Program-made: the position numbers and the translations under genes
Assembly (NCBI GenBank): GCA_004352715.1
Contig: SCFE01000001.1
Span: forward strand, 1,784,569 to 1,848,568
Length of the DNA stretch: 64,000 nt
DNA from: Hofstenia miamia
Lineage: Eukaryota > Xenacoelomorpha > Acoela
Reading direction: 5' to 3'
Part shown: one piece after another, positions 55,002 to 64,000 of the stretch
Layout of the letters: the number at the start of each line of letters is the position of its first letter
Position numbering within the stretch: the stretch's first letter is position 1
The notes under the pieces: model-generated
Told to the model about the DNA's origin: nothing
The model's input: the letters and a program-made list of their open reading frames with translations, nothing else
The model's database searches: none

Positions 55002-58000
55002 CTATTAGCGAGTTAGAGTTAATAAACTTCTCTACATATAAACTTTGCTTAAAAAATTAAACGTCTTTAAATGGTTTTTCCATTGTTTAATGTCAATGAT
55101 TTTTATTTCGCTTAGCAATTATTTTCAAGTTTAAACAGCAAAGTTAATAAAAGATGAAATCATAATTATTTTATTAAATTTAACACACTAATAGTTTTTC
55201 ATGGTTAATTTCGCTTTAGACAATGTGTCGGAAATGAAATCTCATGATACGTTAGAATCATATTATTCATAATAAATAGTATTGTTGATAATTGCTTGAT
55301 TACGAAAAAAATAGATTTGACATTTAATTTTCAGAAGTAGAATAGTAAAGAGGGTCGTGGCAATTAGCTGGTTGTTCTCTGTTAGCCAAAAATTCAGTCC
55401 AGTGTCACTTATGCCTGTTGACTTAAAATTATTTTTTTGCTCTCTATGTTATTATTTCAATTTTTTTAGAATTGAATTAGGTTTAGCTTTCTGTTAAATT
55501 CTTTATTGTATTATTTTAGACACTAACACGTCATCAATAGTTTTTGTTCAATTTAAACATTGAATAGTAGTTTTTAAATTGTGCCATTATTTGTTGTTGG
55601 CGGAGTAACAAAAATTTTGCAAGCATTCTCAAATATCAAAATTTTATTGAAATCGTGTTCTTCCACTTTAATGGTATAGTTTATTTTCGAACACATCTGA
55701 AAGGAATGTAAGGAATACCTTTATTTAGGAAAGAGTCATTTACGAGAAAAAAGAATTTCACGGATATAAATTTTGACATGACGCTTTTGAAATACTTTAC
55801 TGTTTTTTTCATATTCGCTGAATATCTTTCACAAAAGGTTCCGAAACTGAGAATAGCCTAATAGAAACAGAGTTAAGTAACTAGATAGTAGATGTGGATT
55901 GTTTATAAAGAAGGTTATTTATTGGTGAAGGGTTCTTAGAAAGAACCTGCTAAGTCAATTTTCGAAGATTCGAGGATAATCAGACATGGATGTGCATACG
56001 TGTCATGCGTAAATAAGAGTATGATTGATGTGTATTTTTAGTCACATTCTATAACCGTGTTAAGAAATCCGTACTGGTAAAGAACCATCGACACGTGTAT
56101 TTTCAAAATTTCGTCATTCGCGTCCAATAATATAATCGCAAATGAGATCGTTTCTCTTTTGTTTACATAGTAATCATGGAAATGGCCACATCTGTGCAAA
56201 AGGAAAAAACCATTAATAAATCGAAGGCAAGAAATTAAGATTATTTGGTTATAATACTGGTGAGGATTGTAGGTGTGCAAAAGTGAAATGTTTTGAAAGA
56301 ATCAGTCAGAGTGATAGAGGATCTTATTCTCGATTTCAATTGCCTACACTTATCAAATGATAGTCAAGATAGTTATCTGTTCTCTACAATAAAACGGGGG
56401 AAATAAACTGAAGTCAGTCGTGAAAAGACGGTGGAGAACTTTAGAAAGTGCTCGTTTAAGTATTATGTATACATCAAGAGAACTGCAGACACCGGCCAAC
56501 ACCAGCAAGTGTGCAGTAAACCTTCTTTTCTATCTTTGGGATTACTCGAGGCAGACTATTTAATCTCTGCACATCTTCAGAAAAAACGGGTTTGATTTAT
56601 ATAATTCAAATATAATTTGATAAGCAATCAAATGAAATATGTTATTTTTCAAGGTAATAAAAATTTCTCACCGTCTAATCGTTATGATTACAGCAATCTT
56701 TCCCCATAATATGTTGTAAGTATCATAATGAAAAAGAACTTCATCTGGAATTCATAGAATGTAATGTTTTAATGTTGTATCCATACAATGAACAACCTAT
56801 TAAGTTCTTGGCCATCTAAGTCCTAGAACCGACCTTCACCTTTGTAAATTTTACCATTATATTCAAAAAGAGAGGGAGATCTAAAAATTTGTGCGGTCCT
56901 GAAAGGAAATTTGTATTTTGCATGAATCATATAAGAATAAAGACTAACTATTCGAAACCATTTGATTGATGTTAGTCAAAACATGATCTAAATTCTACTG
57001 CTTTCTCACAAATTCAATGTTTTAAGATGTTATTTTTTAGTAATATATAATGATTCTGTTATGAATTTATTAATGAGTTTTCAATATTTACATACTGAAT
57101 TTAAAAAAGTACAAATGAACTATTTTAATAAGGCTCAAATGTTATCGAGAGCCTGAACTGATTTTGCTTAAATGCAATAATTTCGATAGTTTAAAATTTA
57201 TCAAATTCTATTTGTACAATGACATAAATTATTCTATTTTTCTTATAAATATTCAAAAAAATTATAATGATTCCTCTTTTCTAAGGAAAGCCCCCTCAAG
57301 ATGGAAGAGGAAAAGATGGGAACCATTCGAAAGTTCATGCTGTAGAAACCCTACAAAATGTAAAGGATCCTACTGAGTCATTTAAAGGTAGATACGCTCA
57401 CTACTTCGTCACTAGAACCAAAACGCTATATCTCCCTTATGATCTCATTGTGCAGAGCTAAAAATGTTTAAAATTCAAAAACCTGATAATGTTCAAATCT
57501 GATATGTTTTGGACGCCCAAAAACCGGCATCTGTTCAACATGTGATTAAATGTTAGTCAAAGTGAATGACCTGAAGAAGAGACTGAGCTTGACTCTAAAA
57601 TCAGAAAAAGAATTTCTTGTTCTACTTAAGAGATCACGAACATCATAAAAAAAGTCGAAACCTGTAAGCGAAAAACACGAAGGACATAATATGTTTTAAT
57701 TTTCAGAAAAACATGATGGCATCGCATCTAGCTGTAAATAAGGCGTACTATTCAAGAAATTGGCCTACTATTCAGTTAATGTTACCAATTTGGTGGATAG
57801 TGATGTTAACATTTTGGCATATGACGAAACCATTTCTCATAAAGGGTCGTAAGAAGTATCATCAATGTTAAACTTGTACGTTTGTGATAATCTATTTTTG
57901 AATATAAAGATGTTGAATTTTTCTGTGATTTGTGCACAGGATAAAATAAATATCAGAACAAAGCAAAGTAATTCCATGATTTAATAGTAAGAAAACGACG

Positions 58001-59300
58001 ATTCAATTCCATAAAGTATCTTTCCTGAAACGGGGCCATTCTTACTTAGAGTGTTTAGCTGCAATTGGTAAAATTCATGCCAAGGCTCACGTAGAGGTTC
58101 CCGAACATTGGTGGCGAATGTTCGAGAATACGAGAAGAAATCCAACACCTTTCTTTCAAAGTGACGAGAATGTGTAGTCACAATTTGAAAGTTTTCAAAG
58201 TAAAAAGACATCTACAAATCGTTTCAGACAAGAAAGGTGAGAGAAATCATTATAATCATAGAAAAATATCCAACTCGATCATGATGGTTAAGAATAACGT
58301 CGTCATTGCAGATTAGCTTCAATATACAGAGAGCGGATTCAGATCTCGGCTTCCAAGAAACAGACTTTATAAAGTCGAACATTTTATGAAAGTATGACTG
58401 AAAATCAAGAATTGAACGATTGAGATTGTTTTAGTTATTATAAATACTGAATGGTGTACTTTAATATATATTCTCCATATTAAAAAAATATGGTGATACT
58501 ATAGTTATTAAAATTTTGCTTTCTAAAAAAAAACTGTGTAAACCCCGTTCACAGTCACATGAAGAGGTCCGCGATAGGTCAGAATTAATAATGAAAAGGA
58601 GGAGATAATTCGTTACCTTGTTGTATTTTCAAATGTTAAGTACCTTCATGAGCTCGTTAGCTATGAGCGTTTGTTTAAAAAAATTTTTGAAGATGCCATT
58701 ACAGTTTTTGAAAAATTCTTTGTAGAATTAGCGTTAATACAAATTTATCAATGTAGTGTAAATCACAAGGAAAACAGTTTATCATTTGCGCAAACTAAAA
58801 ATAGTGTTTGCGAAAATTATAATAACTTTACTAGCTTTTGAAATCGATGTGTAACCATTTATCTAATTAAAATTTGTTATTGCTTTTTGCCGACAATACT
58901 AGAGACCTGAATTGAAAGATGACTAATTGGTAACTTCGTAGCAATTTGGGTTAATAACTGCGTCATAAAGATTACGGAAACAAATAATGCCTTTTACGTC
59001 TCACCTGCAAACTCTTAAATTTTCACTTCTATGATAAAATTATAATTTTTTATTTTATATTAAAATTTTATTTAAAACAGTCAAAGAGGAATGGTTTATT
59101 TGTATTAAAGATGTTGAACCTGGATGACCCTCGCTAATGGTATGGAATTTCAGTGATGGAAGCAGTACCCTCAATTAGTGACCATGACCAGTCCGATACC
59201 CTAGTTATCCTCATATGGGTACGGCTTTGACCGGTCTTCACATTATAAACTACCGGTTTTGACCGCTTTACCTGATTTCACCGTATTTATAGGTTTAATT
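55002..59300. other. Long stretch without recognised genes
   Basis: Six-frame reading gives only short frames with no motif (e.g. 56038-56280 minus, 57164-57376 plus, 57981-58211 minus). The section 57280-58400 is slightly less AT-rich and may hide small exons or a decayed element, but no splice-consistent coding was found. Confidence 0.4.
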
Positions 59301-59308
59301 CTATTTTT

Positions 59309-59590
59309 AACCAGTGGCGCGTTTAGGATTTTTAAAATGGGGGGGGCTGACACTTCTTTTTACAAAAGAAAATTGGAAGAAAAGTTTTTTTGGACAAAAA
59401 TAAGCTTACACAAAATGCAATCGTCTGTTTTTAGCAGCAAATCGATTGATAACATCTTGAATTAACGTGAACTATTTTCAATCCTGAGGAAAAGAGAACA
59501 TTTTTTAATGGTTCGCAGTTGGCCCCAAATACCCCCCCCTAAACAAAATAATCCCGTTAATGTAAAAATTTCGCCGCCCGTAGTTAACTA
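59309..59590. mobile_element. Probable DNA-transposon fragment with G-run and C-run ends
   Basis: The left end reads CAGTGGCGCGTTTAGGATTT followed by a run of eight G. Near the right end there is a run of eight C (59530-59540) and CGCCGCCCG. CAGTGGCG...GGATTTTT..GGGGGG is a familiar hAT-like or MITE terminus. The pairing is imperfect and no target duplication is evident. Confidence 0.35.
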
Positions 59591-60189
59591 AGCGTGACCT
59601 TTACTCCGCAAATATAATCTAATATATTTTGCGGTCTTGTTGGTTTGTTTAGAGACTTAGATGCTTAGAATTATATTTACAGAACTTATACCAATGAATC
59701 GACATTCAATGTTCAATGACACTATTACGTTATGCACAGTATATTTATTCAAAAGACTACTTGACCCATGTTAGTGAATAACATAAGTGAATTTTTTTGT
59801 AAATTACAGTGTATTTGCATTCATATTTTAGTAAATATTATAATGGTAATTGTCACGTGCCTTCGCAGCTTGAGATTTGAAAAACACCTAGATTAAATTA
59901 GCTCAGGACCGACCGGCTTCCATCTCTGTGGTATTTCATAATTTGTGTGATTAAAATTTATCATCGTATATACAATATTTAAAAAATGTATGATGTTGCA
60001 TCAAATGCCATGTGTAGGATTGCAAACCGAGATTTTCTGTTGAGATATGGTTGCTTATGATTTTTCTTTCAAATTCAGGAAGTCACGTTTATGGGTGATT
60101 ATTTTTTTACTTCATCGAAAATATTTGTACATATAGGTAGGATAAGAGCACGGACATATATTACTTTAGACATGTAAATTGCACCTATA

Positions 60190-60612
60190 ATGTCCGTATA
60201 TAATAATGATAATTATATGATTAATAATAAAGCTTTAAGTTTTATACTATTTACTATGCAACTATACTATAAGCTTCAAATAATTCCTAAGAAGGAACTC
60301 CACTCTACATATTTTTGTACTTTTTCACTTACTATATCTGAGATAGAATCAGTTGACTCTTACACAGATGTAGATTTTCTAGGAAATATTTCCAAGCATT
60401 CAACTTTTGAAAAAAGAGCACTTTTCTATACATCTGGATATATATTTTCTAAATTAGGACTTATTTCTGAAATCTGAAAGTATTTGGAACAATTCTTTCA
60501 AATACGAAGCAGTAAAACTCTTTACTGAATATTTTTCTCGTGGAAATTTGACGTTTCCCTCTCAAGAAATGTATAGCTGCATTGAAATTTGCTACTATTT
60601 TTTATAAAAACA
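60190..60612 (+). pseudogene. P-element/THAP9-like transposase C-terminal relic
   Basis: A plus frame ending at 60477 contains KRALFYTSGYIFSKLGL. Shifting frame just after, KLFTEYFSRGNLTFPSQEMY followed by SCIEICYYFL continues to about 60605. The order GY-hydrophobic-x-K-L ... RGGLT-x-PS-x6-C/I-E is the C-terminal signature of P-element-like and related transposases (GYIxRKL..., RGGLTxPS). At least one frameshift and loss of the CxxC pair show it is dead. The family assignment is tentative. Confidence 0.45.
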
Positions 60613-60649
60613 CTAAGATTATTCTGTGCTACTATCGAGCGTCTCAAAT

Positions 60650-62267
60650 ATTTGAGCTAATTCTTATTTGTATCCTTCAGTGAAAGACATTATTTTCAGA
60701 ACAATGGCAAATATCATTTTATAAAGGATTGACAGAGATTTCTCCTGATTCTATCAAAAAATTTGAAAGTTCATCATTTTAAAAAAAAATTTTTCATGGC
60801 CAGAGTTTATTTTCATATTTATTTACATGGTTATTACAGTTCATAACATTTGGTGATTGTTTTTCAATTCAATGTCCTTTCCTCGCATCTGTTAGTAATT
60901 TTTTAATAAACTATTTAATCGATTTTCTCAAAATGCAGCCCGCTAGCTTTTTTACATGCCTATGAAAGATGTGCGTTTTATTCAATTTGAATAGCATTAG
61001 AATTTGAGAATTAGAACAATGAAATGATATGAAATTGAAGCTATTTACAGTTGAAGAGAAATACTAAGATTTTGAATATTAGAAGACTGTTTTTATAGGA
61101 GGAATCAGTAATTATCCACTGGATTAAAAACATTAAGTTTAAGGGCATCTGTTAAGCACGCATACAATGTAGGTGAAGCATTCATTACAACAGAAGGAAC
61201 ATCGGTAGAAATAACGTTAACTTTTATCTTGACGAGGTGTTATGTGAGAGGGTTCTTATAACAAAAGATTTACACATTTTTTTCAATGCATAGAGACTAC
61301 GACAATTTAGATCACGAATTTCATTTGAATCCGAGTCATTTTCCTCGCTATCCTATCTTAGTCAAAACTGCATGAAATGCAGATTTTTGTTTTCTTCAAA
61401 TGGTTCTTTCACTATATTTCAAATATTTGACAAAATTGAAAGAATGACGTCATCAGTATTCACGCAAAATCAGATTAATTAAACAATCGAGCACGAAATG
61501 GAATTGAGATAATTTCAATACTAATGCTAATTCTCTAATTTTATTTATGAGAAGTTACCCTCAGTTTTGTAGTGTTCTTGATATTTTAAGTCATTAATAG
61601 CGTTTTGATTAAACTCATCCCAAAATCTCTAAGACAATTTTCTGAAACTCAGATAAACTGATTTTAACCCAGACTTGTTGACGAACTGAAACATTTATGC
61701 TCTGCTGGGATTGTTTCGCTAAAGAGAACTTATCAGTGAGCCTCGTTTACGCTCGATAATTTCTTTTAACATCTTGTGATCTCGCAGAATGTTTACACAG
61801 TTCTTCCAGTTATTAAGTACAAATTTAAAAATACGACTTTAAGAAACAAAAAAACTCTATATTCAAAAAGAAAAACAGAACAATAAATTAGCTTTATTTA
61901 AACAAGGCTAGTTATATATCCAATACACTGATCAAGCTTGGCTCGGTTCGGCTTGTTGACAAGTCTGTCTTAATCTTATTGATGTGCAAATAGTCTTTGC
62001 AATTACTTATTAGTTGACAATGGTATTTTAAAATATATATTTGTGCTACAACTGTTGCAGTTCTATAGATGTGGTGCCATTGTGTCCGTATTACAAGTGA
62101 ATGTCTGGTCGTGAGACACCACTTTATTGATCATAGAATTTATCGCCTTTATTCTACAATTTATACTAACTTTTCTATAGACTCACGCTATTACAATGTG
62201 ATGTTGTCAATCCGTTTTTAACTAAGTCGTAGTTTTAGATCCGGACTTGTTACACCATAATCCAAGC
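60650..62267. other. AT-rich stretch, no gene recognised
   Basis: No coding exon or element end could be supported. Confidence 0.45.
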
Positions 62268-62474
62268 CTAGCCGTCATACCGAAGAACCAATATAAAAAT
62301 GTGTTCACTGGTGACAAGGTTTCGTTCGTTCGGTGCTGTGGTCCCCTGGGTACAAAAAAGTTTTCTGACTGCATTTGAAAGCATCGCGTACGCCTTTGCA
62401 TTGGTCCTCCAGAACAAGAAGGGATTCATTAGTGTATCGGCGAATAATTTGTTCTCGTATGCAGAAAATTCCAA
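62268..62474 (-). pseudogene. hAT transposase C-terminal fragment
   Basis: The minus frame reads MNPFLFWRTNAKAYAMLSNA then VRKLFCTQGTTAPNERNLVT. This matches the hAT dimerisation motif (dPLxFWRxxxxxYPxLSxLARxxLxxPxTSxxSERxFS), with TS-x-x-SER appearing as TTAPNER and FS lost. Only about 60 residues remain. Overlapping plus-strand frames (62299-62484, 62375-62557) are shadows. Confidence 0.68.
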
Positions 62475-62559
62475 AAAATATTGAAAAATTTCATTTTAGT
62501 TCAATAAGGACCACTTACTCGTTCAGCAAGTCATGGCATGTGACATGGCACTCGTAATA

Positions 62560-63940
62560 CTAGCTGTCGTAGCTTCCTCAGTGCAGATGTTCTGTTCAAG
62601 TTCTTACATTATCGAACATTAGTAGTATTACCGTTTTCTATTGGTTGCACGTAATTTAATTTTATACAATATCAAAAAAGAGTGAAAATTGTATACAATT
62701 TTGAAAATGTCATTCTTATTATTTCGGATCGGCTCTGTTACAACTCTGTTATATATTGACTATATTTTTTATATTTTGCTTTGTCATTATTGATGTTTGC
62801 TAAATTAGTTCTATCACATGTTGGCTTGCTTATCTTAAGCGATTATCTGCACTAATTTTTTGTTTACATTTCAATTAGTATTCTGTGCAAACGAGTAGAA
62901 AGGTATCTTATTTATTGTGTTTATGTTTGAACGGTTAATCTACCGGCCTTTTCACTACATTGCCAAAATTTGTTTGGTGTAGTTGCTAATTTATCTATAT
63001 ACCACATTGACAAATTTCCATCAATTTAGCATTGGTTTTCTCAAAAAATTGTAAGCTTTCATGTAAGATTAGTATGGGTAATTTTTTAATTTTAGCGATA
63101 TTTGCAAATACTTTTATAGATTTAATTTTTCTCTTTCATATGTTTTATGGATCTTATTTAAATCTATGATTGAGAATTTTAAAGGCAATGAGTTAGTTGC
63201 GCCAAAAGGGATACCAACAAAAACATAGTTTTGTAATTTTAGTGATTTAGTTTATTACAAGATTATTTGGGAAACGTGTATAAGTTGAATATTGAATTAT
63301 AGTTTAAAAATTAATTTGCATTACTTCTAACAAACAAATTCAAGTTTTAACACGCGCTGATCAAATGTGTTACATTTTTACAATTGGCTACTTAATGCAT
63401 GCATTTTTTTTACATGTGGATATCGCAATATAACGTTGTATCTCACTCGTAATTGTTCTGGCTTTACAATTCTATCGAAGCATTAGTACAATATAGGAAA
63501 CTCTATATTACATTTTCCATACAATGTTTTGAAGATGTTAGGCCTAATAAAGTTTATTCTATCATCAAAGATGATTAATGATGAGCTAGAGAAAATAATG
63601 ATGAACCTAAGTTCAATGCGGATAGAGAAGGATGAAAATGATGTTGACAAGAACATTGCCTGATGAAAATTAACTGCTTGTTGAAAGAAAAGTTTTAAAT
63701 AACTTATTTGAATGTCTATTGGAAAATAGATTTAAATTAATTGGGAAGTAAAGGCCTAATCTGAGAAAAATACTATGAACAGTTATCTCTTTAAAGCCTA
63801 CGATAAAAAATGTTTATAGGTACAGCATTGTTAAAGAAAATCAAGTATTGCAAAAATGATATCACAAGTTGGCACGGCTAAGTCAAATAAAAAATGAATT
63901 TAGTAATTAGGAATACATATGGTCTGCAATTTCAATACTT
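62560..63940. other. AT-rich stretch, no gene recognised
   Basis: No support for coding exons, RNA genes or element ends in this part. Confidence 0.45.
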
Positions 63941-63944
63941 TACT

Positions 63945-64000
63945 ATTCTCCGAACTAGGCCCGTAGCCACGGGGGGTTAGGAGGGATCGAACCCCCTGGA
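63945..64000 (-). repeat. Edge of a GC-rich repeat with a tRNA-like B-box
   Basis: The last ~50 bp (GGCCCGTAGCCACGGGGGG then TTAGGAGGGATCGAACCCCC) differ sharply from the AT-rich flank. On the minus strand they contain GGTTCGATCCC, close to the Pol III B-box GGTTCGANTCC. This suggests a tRNA-derived SINE or another common G-run repeat cut off by the window end. Confidence 0.4.

Overview
This is an AT-rich, TE-laden metazoan (invertebrate) nuclear scaffold. The evidence is spliced genes with GT..AG introns, multi-finger C2H2 exons, a ribosome-biogenesis gene with its Utp12 domain, and decayed LINE, Tc1, piggyBac and hAT elements. Introns are either tiny (41, 41, 46, 48, 74, 137 nt) or inflated by transposons to several kb. 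The proteins are highly diverged from human orthologues, so this is a fast-evolving lineage. I cannot name the species. Runs of N (34, 21, two of exactly 1000, and two single N) mark assembly joins, three of which carry unresolved local duplications.

Layout. 0.7-3.4 kb: LINE relics behind a promoter-like GC patch. 6.1-18.8 kb: a minus-strand C2H2 zinc-finger gene in at least three exons. Its introns hold a hAT MITE with target-site duplication, a long hairpin, a hAT transposase fragment and a decayed piggyBac transposase. 20.8-21.7 kb: a minus-strand LINE 3' half with an (ATT)n tail. 22.46-43.1 kb: a plus-strand gene that I identify exon by exon as WDR43/UTP5, a t-UTP component of the small-subunit processome.

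The most interesting feature is a family of small (about 100 aa), cysteine-poor, helix-rich, intronless proteins. Four copies (26.9, 29.9, 31.7 and 33.9 kb) are nested antisense inside one ~11.8-kb WDR43 intron. A divergent fifth copy lies just beyond the WDR43 3' end (44.3 kb). I do not recognise the family. Copies A and B share a near-identical promoter block 82-84 bp upstream of the ATG and differ mostly by synonymous changes in their core. Copy C has lost about 56 bp at a short repeated motif and is a pseudogene. Copy D appears intact but is split by an assembly duplication.

45.9-53.5 kb is a transposon graveyard: a hAT C-terminus, two damaged copies of one LINE family, and a Tc1 transposase that keeps all three DD34E residues. 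53.9-54.9 kb holds a two-exon minus-strand gene with an SGNH-hydrolase-like core, probably element-derived. The remainder (55-64 kb) is mostly non-coding, with a P-element-like transposase relic (60.2 kb), a hAT C-terminus (62.3 kb) and the start of a GC-rich repeat at the right edge.
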